From: JAGVIE01 sp964520905
GTDB taxonomy: Bacteria > Bacteroidota > Ignavibacteria > UBA10030 > SZUA-254
Assembly (NCBI GenBank): GCA_964520905.1
Contig: CAZFQL010000019.1
Coordinates: 3,546-67,545, forward strand
DNA: 64,000 bases
Direction of reading: 5' to 3'
Shown here: positions 24,981 through 35,062 of the stretch, one piece after another
Numbering within the stretch: position 1 is the first letter of the stretch
How the letters are laid out: the number at the start of each line of letters is the position of its first letter
Program-made: the position numbers and the translations under genes
The notes under the pieces: model-generated
The model's input: the letters and a program-made list of their open reading frames with translations, nothing else
Database searches by the model: none
Told to the model about the DNA's origin: nothing

Positions 24981-27900
24981 ATGAAGCGAAAATTCAGCAT
25001 AATTCTCCTCTCCTTAATCTCGTTCTTTATCGGATATCTTGGAGTTGTGTATCATTCAAAACTTTCCTCGAATACCAATGAACAGGTGAAGTTAGAAAGC
25101 GGCGCCTGGAAAGCATTCGAGTGGTGGTACACCCAGAGGGCACTGCCGTACGAATTTATTCCGCGTGCCGGGTTCCAAAAAGCGGTTCGCTATCTTCAAT
25201 CCTCCATGAAGAAGGAAAGGAAACTTCTTGCAAACGGATTGTCGAGTTCGGAATGGACTTCTATGGGACCGACAAATATCGGCGGACGAGTTCTTGCCAT
25301 CGCGGTCAATCCTGACAATACTAATATTGTTTGGGCAGGATCGGCAAGCGGAGGATTATGGAAATCGATATCCGGCGGAACGGGATCGAATGCCTGGAGT
25401 TATATTAACACCGGATTTAATTCGCTTTCTATCAGCGCGATTGTTCTCGATCCATTCGATCCGAATATCATGTACATCGGAACCGGTGAGATCAGCATGT
25501 ATCACCGTCCGTTGGTCGGAACACCCGGCGCTCGCGCATCTTACGGAATGGGAATACTGAAATCAACAGACGGCGGAACTACATGGAATCAGACCGGATT
25601 AATCTGGTCGTTCCCGGAAATTACAGCCGTACAAAAAATAGTAATCAACCCACTCAACGCCCAAACTATTTTCGCGGCGACAAGCGAGGGTGTGTATAAA
25701 TCGGTCGATGCCGGCTCCACATGGATTAAATCGAATTCCGTTCTCATGGCGATGGATGTTGTGATGAGTCCTAACGATACATCGACACTTTTTTCATCGC
25801 ATGGAAATCTCAACTCCTCCCCGAATCCCGGTTTATACAAAACGACAAATTCAGGCGTATCATGGTTTATGCTAACCAACGGATTACCCGCTACCGACTT
25901 CGGCAGAACATCACTATCGGCATCACCTTCGAATCCATCGATCATCTATGCAAGTATCTCCGATGCATCGACTGGGAGCGCGCTGGGATTGTACAAAACT
26001 ACAAACAACGGAAACGCTTGGACCCTTGTTAATTCAACCAACATTTTCGGTTCGGTAAGCCGCCAAGGATGGTACGATAATGTGGTTGCGGTACATCCGG
26101 CAAATTCCGATACGATCTTTTGCGGAGGAATAGATATTTATAAATCGACTGACGGCGGCGGAAACCTCGGCGTAATCTCTGTCGGTGTTGTTCATGTCGA
26201 TCAACATGCAATCGCCTTCGATCCGACAAATCCGAATATAATTTATTTCGGTACAGACGGCGGTGTTTATAAAACGATCGATGGCGGAACATCATTCATC
26301 AACTGTAACAACGGATTTGTAACGACTCAATTCTATCCGGGTTTCGCAAACGCATATGATGATTCGACTATAGCCATCGGCGGATTACAAGACAACGGAA
26401 CTTTAAAATTTTCCGGCGGAGGTTACTGGGGTAATCTTCTTGGCGCTGACGGCGGTTTCTGCGCAATCGATCCGAACGACCATGATATCATGTATTATGA
26501 AACTCAATGGTTACAACTTTACAAAACAACAAACGGCGGATGGAGCGCCACATATAAAGTTTACGGTCTTCCAACCGGATCGGGCAATACCAATTTCATC
26601 GCTCCATTCGTTATTGCTCCTTCCAATTCCAATATTCTATATGCAGGCAGTAGAAACGTTTACAAGACAACCGATGGAGCTAATTCATGGTTCTCTTCAA
26701 ACGGGCAAACATCACTTAACGGAACAAACATCGCGTGCATCGGCGTAGCGTTCACAAGTGCCGATACATTAATTGCCGCCACTGGAACCGGGGCTTTCGG
26801 TGCGACACCGGTTTTTGAAGTTTTCGCATCGGTGAATGGCGGCCAGTTGTGGACAAACGTTACAAATCACCTGAACGGCAACCAAAATCTTCCGGATAGA
26901 TACCCAACCGATATTGAATTCGATCCAACAAACAGTGCAGTCGCATATCTAACCTATTCCGGTTACGGAATATCTCATATTTTCAAAACAACCGATGTCG
27001 GACAGAATTGGACCGATATTTCGGGAACATTACCTGATATACCGCATCAGGCAGTTTGCGTCGACCCCGAAGATCCGGCTAATGTTTATATAGGAACTGA
27101 CCTTGGTGTTTTTCATTCTTCCGATTTTGGATCGAGCTGGGAAGAATTTAACAGCGGTATGCCGTCAGCTATGGTATTGGATGTTACGATATCGCGACGG
27201 AACGGAAAACTTCGAGCTTCAACATTCGGTAACGGAGTTTATCAGCGTCCGCTGGTCCGCATACCTTCGATTGATCTTGCCTCGCCGAACGGCGGAGAAG
27301 TTTGGGTAGCCGGAGCTGAAGAACCTATCACATGGTCAAAAAAATTTGTTGATCTCGTTAAACTCGAATACACATCGGATAATGGAACATCATGGAACCT
27401 GATCGCCGATGATGTCCCGGCATCGGACGGTTCTTATCCATGGTCGGTGCCAGCAGTTGGAACAGATCAAGCGCGTGTACGGATTACAAACACAGGATTG
27501 AGTTCTGTCGCCGATTCAAGCGATGCACCGTTTACGATATTGTTGCATGCAGATGTCGTGAGGGGATGGAATCTGCTTTCACTTCATCTGAAGGTTTCCG
27601 ACCCGCGATCATCGACTATTTTCCCTACTGCAACCGGATATACTTACTCGTACAATTCATCTTACATTGCTCGAGACACATTATTGAACGGTGTCGGGTA
27701 TTGGATAAAGTTCGGTGTCCCACAACTCATTCCTATCGCTGGCGATTCAATCGAAACCGATTCAATCGATTTGAAGGCAGGATGGAATATGATAGGCTCG
27801 ATATCAAAAAGTGTTGCAGTGAATAATATTACTGAGATACCTCCGGGGATCGTGACGTCTTCATACTTCGGGTACAGCAACGGTTATAGCGTCGTTGACA

Positions 27901-28661
27901 CTATAAATCCCCGATCCGGATACTGGGTAAAAGCCAACAGCGACGGTATATTGGTGCTCTCGGCTTCGACCGGTGGTTCACAATACAGAGAAAATGTTTT
28001 CTTTTCTAAGAACAATCTTAATACTTTGATTATCAAAGATAGCAATGGAAACCGACAGACATTATATTTTACTCTTAATGATGTGGATGCGAATATCGAA
28101 CGATATACATTACCACCTTTACCGCCGACAGGAATGTTCGATGCGCGATTTACAACTCAGAGGATATTGGAGATTATCCCGAACAATCTCCAGTCGTACT
28201 TTGAAAGAGCTATAATGATCACATCACCGCAATATCCTTTAACTATCAGTTGGGACATCGGTGCAGACAATATCGATTATTCTCTAATCGATGGCAATCG
28301 TAACATCATCCCTATGACGGGCAAAGGATCAATTACCATCCAACATCCTACGACACAAATCGTTCTACATGCCGAGAGAAGTCTGCAAACTACTCCCCTC
28401 ACTTTCAAACTCGAACAGAACTATCCGAATCCGTTTAATCCAGCGACAATTATCAATTATCAATTGCCGATTGACAATTGGGTAACAATCAAAGTGTACA
28501 ACGTGCTGGGTGAAGAAGTAGCGACACTCGTGAATGAAGTTAAGAAGGCAGGACAATATGAAGTTGAGTTTTCCGCCGCCACCTTTTCAAGCGGCGTGTA
28601 CTTCTACCGATTGGTTGCTGGTGACTATGTCTCGACGAAGAAATTAATTTTGCTCAAATAG
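24981..28661 (+). CDS. Secreted beta-propeller protein with T9SS sorting domain
   Basis: 1226 aa. An N-terminal signal/membrane segment (FSIILLSLISFFIGYLGVVY) is followed by many Asp-box/BNR-like repeats (KSTDGGTTWNQTG, KSVDAGSTWIKS, KTTNNGNAWTLV, KTTDVGQNWTDI) over about 85-770, the pattern of sialidase/VPS10-type propellers. Next come an Ig-like module starting PNGGEVWVAG, a GWN...GYW module of about 140 residues (about 858-995), and a C-terminal type A sorting domain (LEQNYPNPFNPATIINY ... GVYFYRLVAGDY). It should be exported by Sec, then by T9SS, and anchored or released. No sialidase active-site set is evident, so a binding or structural role is as likely as an enzyme. Confidence 0.9.
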   Translation: MKRKFSIILLSLISFFIGYLGVVYHSKLSSNTNEQVKLESGAWKAFEWWYTQRALPYEFIPRAGFQKAVRYLQSSMKKERKLLANGLSSSEWTSMGPTNIGGRVLAIAVNPDNTNIVWAGSASGGLWKSISGGTGSNAWSYINTGFNSLSISAIVLDPFDPNIMYIGTGEISMYHRPLVGTPGARASYGMGILKSTDGGTTWNQTGLIWSFPEITAVQKIVINPLNAQTIFAATSEGVYKSVDAGSTWIKSNSVLMAMDVVMSPNDTSTLFSSHGNLNSSPNPGLYKTTNSGVSWFMLTNGLPATDFGRTSLSASPSNPSIIYASISDASTGSALGLYKTTNNGNAWTLVNSTNIFGSVSRQGWYDNVVAVHPANSDTIFCGGIDIYKSTDGGGNLGVISVGVVHVDQHAIAFDPTNPNIIYFGTDGGVYKTIDGGTSFINCNNGFVTTQFYPGFANAYDDSTIAIGGLQDNGTLKFSGGGYWGNLLGADGGFCAIDPNDHDIMYYETQWLQLYKTTNGGWSATYKVYGLPTGSGNTNFIAPFVIAPSNSNILYAGSRNVYKTTDGANSWFSSNGQTSLNGTNIACIGVAFTSADTLIAATGTGAFGATPVFEVFASVNGGQLWTNVTNHLNGNQNLPDRYPTDIEFDPTNSAVAYLTYSGYGISHIFKTTDVGQNWTDISGTLPDIPHQAVCVDPEDPANVYIGTDLGVFHSSDFGSSWEEFNSGMPSAMVLDVTISRRNGKLRASTFGNGVYQRPLVRIPSIDLASPNGGEVWVAGAEEPITWSKKFVDLVKLEYTSDNGTSWNLIADDVPASDGSYPWSVPAVGTDQARVRITNTGLSSVADSSDAPFTILLHADVVRGWNLLSLHLKVSDPRSSTIFPTATGYTYSYNSSYIARDTLLNGVGYWIKFGVPQLIPIAGDSIETDSIDLKAGWNMIGSISKSVAVNNITEIPPGIVTSSYFGYSNGYSVVDTINPRSGYWVKANSDGILVLSASTGGSQYRENVFFSKNNLNTLIIKDSNGNRQTLYFTLNDVDANIERYTLPPLPPTGMFDARFTTQRILEIIPNNLQSYFERAIMITSPQYPLTISWDIGADNIDYSLIDGNRNIIPMTGKGSITIQHPTTQIVLHAERSLQTTPLTFKLEQNYPNPFNPATIINYQLPIDNWVTIKVYNVLGEEVATLVNEVKKAGQYEVEFSAATFSSGVYFYRLVAGDYVSTKKLILLK

Positions 28662-28683
28662 CACTATTGTTAGATCGAAAACA

Positions 28684-28715
28684 AAAAAAGCCGACCCTAA
28701 TAAAGTTGGCTTTTT
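28684..28715. terminator. Bidirectional terminator between convergent genes
   Basis: AAAAAGCC.AC and GT.GGCTTTTT pair around a loop of about 8 bases, with A-runs and T-runs on either side, so both transcripts can end here. Confidence 0.85.
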
Positions 28716-28734
28716 CATTTCCATTAAATCTTGT

Positions 28735-30093
28735 CTACATATTCTTGATGATCACGTCACCAAATTCCGAGCACTTCACTTCTTTGGCGCCTTCCATCAA
28801 TCGGGCGAAGTCGTACGTGACAACTTTCGATTTGATCGCGTTATTCAATCCTTTGATAATGAGATCGGCTGCTTCCATCCATCCCATGTAACGCAGCATC
28901 ATCTCGCCGCTGAGAATAAGCGAACCGGGATTGACCTTATCAAGATTCGTGTATTTAGGTGCAGTGCCGTGTGTTGCTTCGAATATTGCATGACCGCTGA
29001 CATAATTAATATTCCCGCCGGGCGCAATACCGATTCCTCCAACCTGTGCGGCGAGCGCATCACTAAGATAATCACCGTTCAGGTTGAGCGTTGCTATTAC
29101 ATCAAATTCTTCCGGTCTGGTTAATACTTGCTGGAGTGTAATATCGGCTATGGCATCTTTGATAAGAACTTTACCGGAAGCGAGGGCTGACTTCTGTTCT
29201 GCATTCGCCGCATCTTCACCTTTTTCTTTTTTCGTCCGCTCCCACTGCGACCATGTATAAACTTTGCCGCCAAACTCACGCTCAGCCAGCGCATATCCCC
29301 AATCGCGGAAAGCGCCCTCGGTAAACTTCATTATGTTTCCTTTATGAACGAATGTTACAGACTTTCTTTTCTGGTCGACAGCATATTGAATTGCCGCACG
29401 GATAAGCCGCTCGGAACCTTGAGCAGAAACCGGTTTTAATCCGACACCGACTTTTACAGAAGCATCTTCTTGAGATCGACCGATCATATCATTCCAACCG
29501 CTAATTTTGTTGGTCGTTCCGAAACGAATCTTCTTGAACATATCGGGAAATTCTTTCGAGAAGAAGTCGAGCATCTTCTGCGCTTCAGGCGAGCCGGCTG
29601 TAAACTCGATTCCGGCATAAATATCTTCCGTATTCTCACGGAAGATTATCATGTCAACCGCTTCGGGTTTCTTTACGGGCGATGGAACACCCTTGAAGTA
29701 TTGAACAGGTCTCAAACAAACATACAAATCCAGCATCTGCCTTAATGCGACATTGAGCGAACGGATCCCTCCACCTATTGGAGTTGTCAACGGACCTTTG
29801 ATGCCGACAAGATATTCTCTGAACGCTGTAACCGTTTCATCGGGGAGCCAGGAATTAAATTGTTTGAACGATTTCTCTCCGGCAAAAACTTCCATCCATG
29901 CAATTTTGCGTTTGCCGCCGTAAGCTTTCTGAACCGCCGCATCGAACACACGCACCGATGCCCTCCAGATGTCGGCACCTGTACCGTCGCCTTCGATGAA
30001 AGGAATGATTGGATGATCGGGAACGTTCAATTTTCCGTTAGTGATAGAAATTTTCTGCCCGTGTGCAGGTGGTTGTAATGATACTGTTGCCAT
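28735..30093 (-). CDS. icd: NADP-type isocitrate dehydrogenase
   Basis: Oxidative decarboxylation of isocitrate to 2-oxoglutarate in the TCA cycle (or the reductive direction). 452 aa, homodimeric ICDH type related to E. coli Icd. Motifs are PFIEGDGTGADIW, the substrate loop GGGIRSLNVALRQMLDLYVC with the Ser/Arg set, FRENTEDIYAGIEF, and AGGIGIAPGGNINY with the following HGTAPKY. I choose the ATG with GGAG 9 bases upstream over an in-frame TTG five codons earlier. It is monocistronic, ending at a bidirectional terminator. Confidence 0.95.
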   Translation of the reverse strand: MATVSLQPPAHGQKISITNGKLNVPDHPIIPFIEGDGTGADIWRASVRVFDAAVQKAYGGKRKIAWMEVFAGEKSFKQFNSWLPDETVTAFREYLVGIKGPLTTPIGGGIRSLNVALRQMLDLYVCLRPVQYFKGVPSPVKKPEAVDMIIFRENTEDIYAGIEFTAGSPEAQKMLDFFSKEFPDMFKKIRFGTTNKISGWNDMIGRSQEDASVKVGVGLKPVSAQGSERLIRAAIQYAVDQKRKSVTFVHKGNIMKFTEGAFRDWGYALAEREFGGKVYTWSQWERTKKEKGEDAANAEQKSALASGKVLIKDAIADITLQQVLTRPEEFDVIATLNLNGDYLSDALAAQVGGIGIAPGGNINYVSGHAIFEATHGTAPKYTNLDKVNPGSLILSGEMMLRYMGWMEAADLIIKGLNNAIKSKVVTYDFARLMEGAKEVKCSEFGDVIIKNM

Positions 30094-30355
30094 TTTATAA
30101 TTCTCCAAACATTGATTTTATTTTTCTGTGGAGACAAACTCACAGATTATAGTAAAAGGTTATGGTATATATAATAAATATTTTGTAAGAATCCAAGGAA
30201 AAAAATGTAGGAGACAACGACCACTAACCCAAGCTGATATGCATTCCCTCATTTATTATTCTGAGCTTAGATCTCAGTCTAGGAGTACAACACTTTGACA
30301 GCGCGGGAATCCGGTGAGAACATTTATGATTCTAACCTATTTGATCATCTATGAT
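30094..30355. other. Intergenic region upstream of icd
   Basis: About 260 AT-rich bases. A perfect minus-strand TATAAT lies at 30146-30151 with a poor -35 (TTATAT) at 17 bases, a possible icd promoter. Nothing else is recognised. Confidence 0.4.
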
Positions 30356-31312
30356 TTAATTTGAAATCCATTTTGTGCCTGGATAATATTTATTGCAATA
30401 CATTTCAATCAATTCAATTATGTAATCTGAGCTATAAACGAAATTTAAATTGGCGCTATAAATATATTGACCTTGATACACCATCATACTACTGGACATT
30501 ATACCGACAATATAATTAAATGGAATGGGTTTAATATTCATTTTTCCTTTTGATAACGGAGTAATATTTATTCCAACAGGAGCAAAAACGGGACCCCCAC
30601 TATTACCAAATATTAACATTCCATCAATTAATAATAACTTCCCCTCAATTTCATATTTTGAGACTTTACCAAGTCTATCTATCATTTGATTTTAAAGTTT
30701 AATAACTTCACCTGGAAGCGTAGAAACGTGTCCCGAAATAATAATTGGGTGATAGTTAGTAGTTGAATATATATCTAATGGAAAACCAGCTGCGTAAATC
30801 TGTTCACCAATTGATATATTAATATTAGAAAGTCTCTTAAATGGTACTAATGCATTCATAGGCAAGGCCATATTGTTTAGACCTGTATCTATAAATGCTC
30901 CTGAGACAATAACTAATGCAACATCAATTTCATGTTTTGGGTGTAACATGATTCTTTGGGAATCTATTTTATTCTTTTTATCTAATATATCGATAGTTTG
31001 TGTCTTTAGTCCCTTATGTGATGTGAAATTAATCGCCAGAGGATTGTAGTATGAAGTTATTCCCGAGTCTACAATATTCCAATTAGTAATAACATGCTTA
31101 TTGGTAATTAAAAAAAATATCGTATACTTTGTCGTATCTACAAGGCATTCTCTACCAATTATAAATCCAGTGCCAGAACCTGAATTAGAATTTATTCTGA
31201 CAACTGATTTTAAAAAGTCATCACCAATTCTTTTTGTGTAAAGGGAATCCTGTGCATTTAGCAAATTGTTTAAGAGCATTGCTAAAACTAAGTACCATCC
31301 AATATGTTTCAT
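30356..31312 (-). pseudogene. Trypsin-like serine protease gene broken by an in-frame stop
   Basis: One reading frame, interrupted by a single TAA at 30692-30694, encodes an exported trypsin-like protease. Before the stop: a signal peptide (MKHIGWYLVLAMLLNNLLNA), the GSGTGFII strand, catalytic His73 in TNKHVI and Asp130 in HEIDVALV. After it, in the same frame: FGNSGGPVF with the catalytic Ser, about 40 codons from the stop. Without the stop it would be an ordinary protease of about 318 aa. The ATG chosen follows AGAGGG. The region is markedly AT-rich, suggesting transfer. A real nonsense mutation, readthrough or a sequence error are all possible. Confidence 0.85.
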
Positions 31313-31335
31313 CTTAAACCCTCTATGAATAAGCA

Positions 31336-31364
31336 AATGTAGAGAGAAATCCGGTCGATGTCAA
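31336..31364 (-). promoter_or_regulatory. Sigma-70-type promoter for the broken protease gene
   Basis: Minus strand: TTGACA, 17 bases, TACATT, with a start about 17 bases before the ATG. A perfect -35 box upstream of a broken gene suggests recent decay. Confidence 0.7.
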
Positions 31365-31410
31365 CCCCTCCCCATCCGCGTTTGTTTCTTTTTCAGACTT
31401 TGCGTATATT

Positions 31411-31439
31411 TTGACCTAGTTTTAGAACAATCTTTTAAC
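31411..31439 (+). promoter_or_regulatory. Possible promoter for the TPR lipoprotein
   Basis: TTGACC, 17 bases, TTTAAC. The -35 is good and the -10 weak; it gives a short leader containing AAGGAG. Confidence 0.4.
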
Positions 31440-31458
31440 GTCCCCTTAAGGAGTTTAC

Positions 31459-32616
31459 ATGAAAAACTATACGATTTTAGCCGTCCTCGTGCTTATTCTC
31501 TCCATTGTATTATTCACAGGATTTCAGTGCGCATCTCAGGAGATGACAAGCGCCAAGCTCTACATCCAGCGATCCGACTGGGAGAGCGCCGAGAAGTGGC
31601 TTGCACAAGAAGTTGAAAAAAACCCAACCAACGCCGAAGCATGGTGGCTCCTCGGCAACGCAAAAATGCAGCGCGCCAATTATGCCGGCTCCATCGAAGC
31701 ATACGATGCCTCGTTGAAAAACAGCAACGAGTTCACCGAAAAAATCGGTCAGGCAAAAAAATATATCTGGAGCCAGGCATTGAATCAAGGAGTGGGGTTG
31801 TACAATAAAAGCGTCAGCGCATCACCCGATAGCGCAACGATGCTCTTGAAGCAAGCCGTCGAAAGTTATAAATTGGCATTGATCGTAAATCCGGATAGCG
31901 TTATTACGTATCAGAATCTTGCAGTCGCGTATCACGGGCTTGGAAATACCGATGACGAAATCGTTACAATTAAAGAAGCATTGAAACGGAAAGAGTCATT
32001 GTCTCTTCATATTTCCCTCATCAATGTATATCTTCAGAAAGCTCAGGATGAAGAAGCAAAGAGCAACAAAGCCGGGGCAACCGAAAATTATAACACCGCA
32101 ATAGACGCCATCACCGCAGGACGCAAGTACGATCCCGAAAACTCGGAACTGCTTGCAACCATGATCGATATCTACGTTCGCGTCGGCAGGGCGAATGAAG
32201 CTAAACCTTTCATCAGGGAAGCCATCGTAAAAGACCCTACCAACAAAGTGTTCCAATACGATCTCGGCGTACTTCTGATGCAGACAGATTCGCTGAATGA
32301 AGCTATTACTCATTTCGAGAATGCGCTCAAAGTCGATCCGAATTATGAAGTCGCTCTTCAGAATATCGGCGTTACGTACATGCGGGTGGGCGACAAGATG
32401 AAACAAGCGGCGCAATCTACCGACATGAAAAAGAACATCGATAAATCGTACGTCGAGAAGTTCAAGAAGGCGAGCGAATATTTCAAACGATTGTCCGAAG
32501 TAAAACCGAACGATACAAACGCCTTCGATCTTTTGGCTTCAGCTTATGCGAATTCCGATATGGTAAAGGAAGCGGAAGAAGCGCTCGAAAAAGCAGATTC
32601 ACTCAGAAAAAAATAA
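31459..32616 (+). CDS. TPR lipoprotein
   Basis: 385 aa with signal peptide and lipobox GFQC (C24), preceded by TTAAGGAG. The mature protein is a chain of six or seven TPR units: AWWLLGNAKMQRANYAGSIE, VITYQNLAVAYHGLGNTDDE, LLATMIDIYVRVGRANEA, KVFQYDLGVLLMQTDSLNEA, VALQNIGVTYMRVGDKMKQA and a final NAFDLLASAYANSDMV. Such periplasmic scaffolds assist envelope assembly; the partner is not identifiable. A good terminator follows. Confidence 0.88.
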   Translation: MKNYTILAVLVLILSIVLFTGFQCASQEMTSAKLYIQRSDWESAEKWLAQEVEKNPTNAEAWWLLGNAKMQRANYAGSIEAYDASLKNSNEFTEKIGQAKKYIWSQALNQGVGLYNKSVSASPDSATMLLKQAVESYKLALIVNPDSVITYQNLAVAYHGLGNTDDEIVTIKEALKRKESLSLHISLINVYLQKAQDEEAKSNKAGATENYNTAIDAITAGRKYDPENSELLATMIDIYVRVGRANEAKPFIREAIVKDPTNKVFQYDLGVLLMQTDSLNEAITHFENALKVDPNYEVALQNIGVTYMRVGDKMKQAAQSTDMKKNIDKSYVEKFKKASEYFKRLSEVKPNDTNAFDLLASAYANSDMVKEAEEALEKADSLRKK

Positions 32617-32633
32617 CTCACAAGATTTTCAAT

Positions 32634-32666
32634 GCCCTTCATCAAAAAAGATGGAGGGCGTTTTCA
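32634..32666 (+). terminator. Terminator after the TPR lipoprotein gene
   Basis: GCCCTTCATC, six A, GATGGAGGGC (nearly perfect 10-bp stem), then GTTTTCATTTT. Confidence 0.8.
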
Positions 32667-32687
32667 TTTTACCGGAAAGAAAAAATT

Positions 32688-33017
32688 ATGGTTAACCCGA
32701 ATCAACCGCCTACACAGCAGATCAGCATAGAATTAGGCGAGAAAGAAGCCGAAGGTATTTACTCTAACCTGGCTATCATCACACACTCACCTGCTGAGTT
32801 TATAATAGATTTCACCCGCGTTTTACCCGGCGTGCCGAAAGCTAAAGTACATGCCCGAATCATAACAACGCCCCAACATGCAAAACTGTTGTTGAACGCG
32901 CTGAGGGATAACATAGAGAAATTTGAAAAATCCTTCGGTGAGATAAAAATTCAGGGCGAGCCGACACCCGGCGGGTTCGGCTTTCAGCCGCCGACTACCG
33001 GTGATAAGGTACACTGA
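32688..33017 (+). CDS. DUF3467 protein
   Basis: 109 aa, the size and pattern of DUF3467: QISIELGEKEAEGIYSNLAI, HSPAEFIIDFTRVLPGVPKA, VHARIITTPQHAKLLLNALR and DNIEKFEKSFGEI. Small cytosolic protein of unknown function, widespread in Bacteroidota and archaea. It has no strong ribosome site and lies just past a terminator. Confidence 0.88.
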   Translation: MVNPNQPPTQQISIELGEKEAEGIYSNLAIITHSPAEFIIDFTRVLPGVPKAKVHARIITTPQHAKLLLNALRDNIEKFEKSFGEIKIQGEPTPGGFGFQPPTTGDKVH

Positions 33018-33070
33018 GTTCAAACGGGAATCTAAAATCGGGGAGGTTTTTGTAACTTAAATTTCATCGT

Positions 33071-33098
33071 ACCGGATATCCGTCATTCGATATCCGGT
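33071..33098. terminator. Hairpin between convergent genes
   Basis: Perfect 10-bp stem ACCGGATATC / GATATCCGGT with an 8-base loop, between the ends of the DUF3467 gene and hslU. No T-run, so termination is inferred from position. Confidence 0.55.
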
Positions 33099-33111
33099 CA
33101 GTGATCTTTCA

Positions 33112-34503
33112 TTACAGTATGTACTTCGTCAAATCTTTATTTTTCATTATATTCGCCAGTTGTTCGACTACCATCTCCTTGGTGACCAAAATAGTTTTTC
33201 CTACGTACTTATCCGGGGCATCAAAAAGCACATCCTCCAAAAGTGTCGTCATGATTGTATGAAGCCGTCGCGCCCCGATGTTTTCTACTTGCTCGTTTAC
33301 TTCTGCGGCTAATTTTGCTATTTCGTTCACGGCTTCTGGCGTAAACTTGAGATCGACACCCTCAGTTTCAAGTAATGCAGAATATTGTTTGAGCAGAGCA
33401 TTCTGAGGCAGCGTCAGAATTTTTACAAAATCATCAACCGTTAAACTTTCCAGCTCGACACGAATCGGAAACCTGCCTTGAAGTTCAGGAATAAGGTCGG
33501 ATGGTTTGGATATATGAAACGCACCTGAAGCGATGAAAAGTACATGATCTGTTTTCACACTGCCATATTTTGTGAGAACCGTGCTTCCTTCGACAACCGG
33601 CAATAGGTCCCGCTGGACTCCTTCTCTTGAGACATCGGGACCGGACGAATGTCCCCGGTCTCCTGCAATTTTATCTATCTCATCTATAAAAACGATTCCC
33701 GAATTCTCAACGCGTTCCAGCGCGTCTTTCACGATTGATTCCGTGTCCAGCAGTTTTTGGGTTTCTTCCTGAATTAGAATACTCCGTGCTTCAGCGATCG
33801 TCATCTTGCGTTTCTTTGTTTTTTTAGGAAGGATGTTTCCAAACATCTCCTGGATATTCATTCCCATTTCTTCCACATTGAACGGACCGAAGACCTGCAT
33901 TGCGGGAAGCTGGCTTGTGGTAACATCCATTTCGATGGTACGATCTTCAAGCTCGCCTGCATGAAGTTTCTCACTGAATTTATCACGAGTCGATTTATGC
34001 TCATTGTTCATAGTATTTTCTTCGATAACAGCGGTCGATTCTTGATGCGGTCCGCGGCGAACGGGCGGCACGAGGATATCGAGAATGCGCTCTTGACTGA
34101 GGCGTACTGCTTTATCCTGAACTTCCGATGCCTTCTCGTTTTTTAACATGTTCACTGCAAACTCTGTAAGATCACGAATCATCGATTCGACATCACGCCC
34201 GACATAACCGACTTCCGTAAACTTCGATGCTTCCACCTTGATGAAGGGAGCGTTCACTAATTTCGATAGACGGCGAGCGATTTCGGTTTTTCCAACTCCA
34301 GTAGGACCGATCATAATTATGTTGTTCGGCATGATTTCTTCACGGAGAGCTTCCGATGTCTGCAAACGCCGCCATCGATTGCGAATGGCAATGGCAACCG
34401 ATTTTTTCGCCGCATGTTGTCCGATGATGTATTTGTCAAGCTCCCGCACGATCTCGCGCGGGGTCAATTCCTGCAACATTTCTTTTCTAATTTTTTTTGT
34501 CAT
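33112..34503 (-). CDS. hslU: HslU ATPase subunit of the HslUV protease
   Basis: AAA+ unfoldase that feeds substrates to HslV. 463 aa. Walker A is GPTGVGKTE (about 68-76), with pore motif EVGYVGRD, Walker B GIVFIDEIDK, sensor residues around QGRFPIRVELESL and the GARRLHTIM arginine segment. The C-terminus ends TKYIL, near the usual hydrophobic tail that opens HslV. An intermediate (I) domain is present at about 110-230. Its ATG overlaps the hslV stop (TAATG). Confidence 0.96.
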   Translation of the reverse strand: MTKKIRKEMLQELTPREIVRELDKYIIGQHAAKKSVAIAIRNRWRRLQTSEALREEIMPNNIIMIGPTGVGKTEIARRLSKLVNAPFIKVEASKFTEVGYVGRDVESMIRDLTEFAVNMLKNEKASEVQDKAVRLSQERILDILVPPVRRGPHQESTAVIEENTMNNEHKSTRDKFSEKLHAGELEDRTIEMDVTTSQLPAMQVFGPFNVEEMGMNIQEMFGNILPKKTKKRKMTIAEARSILIQEETQKLLDTESIVKDALERVENSGIVFIDEIDKIAGDRGHSSGPDVSREGVQRDLLPVVEGSTVLTKYGSVKTDHVLFIASGAFHISKPSDLIPELQGRFPIRVELESLTVDDFVKILTLPQNALLKQYSALLETEGVDLKFTPEAVNEIAKLAAEVNEQVENIGARRLHTIMTTLLEDVLFDAPDKYVGKTILVTKEMVVEQLANIMKNKDLTKYIL

Positions 34504-35039
34504 TACAATTCTTCAATCATAATATTTTTATTTGTAAAGATGCATATATCGGCGGCGGCTTCCAGCGATAATTTTACAATTTCCGGCGCGGGTAGATTCG
34601 AATGTTTTCTAAGAATACGGGCTGCCGCCAAAGCATAATTACCGCCCGATCCTATTGCTACAATGCCGTCATCCGGCTCAACAATCTCTCCCGTTCCGGA
34701 AATAATCAGCGCCTGATCTTTATCCAGCACAGCGAGCAACGCCTCGAGCTGTCTGAGATATTTATCCGTACGCCAATTTTTTGCCAGCTCGACTGCCGCG
34801 CGCAGGAGGTTTCCGTGATACTGCTGGAGCCGCTCTTCAAATCGCTCGAAGAGTGTAAACGCATCGGCAGCGGCGCCGGCAAAACCTGCAAGAACGGTAT
34901 CATTGTAAATTTTCCGGACTTTACGTGCGCCTTGCTTCATGATGGCATTACCTACGGTTACCTGACCATCACCGCCAATGACGGTTTTTCCATTATGGGT
35001 AAGACCGATGACTGTTGTGGAATGAAAGATTTGTGGCAT
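34503..35039 (-). CDS. hslV: HslV peptidase subunit
   Basis: Threonine peptidase of the HslUV complex, 178 aa. Core motifs are GGDGQVT, ARKVRKIYNDTVLAGFAGAA, DAFTLFERFEERL, AVELAKNWRTD and AIGSGGNYALAAARIL. The catalytic Thr aligns with T8 in FHSTTVIG, so seven residues must be removed, as in Bacillus ClpQ relatives, rather than Met alone as in E. coli. It is the first gene of the hslV-hslU pair, with rpoN 23 bases upstream. Confidence 0.96.
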   Translation of the reverse strand: MPQIFHSTTVIGLTHNGKTVIGGDGQVTVGNAIMKQGARKVRKIYNDTVLAGFAGAAADAFTLFERFEERLQQYHGNLLRAAVELAKNWRTDKYLRQLEALLAVLDKDQALIISGTGEIVEPDDGIVAIGSGGNYALAAARILRKHSNLPAPEIVKLSLEAAADICIFTNKNIMIEEL

Positions 35040-35062
35040 AATATATTATTGTAAGATATTGA

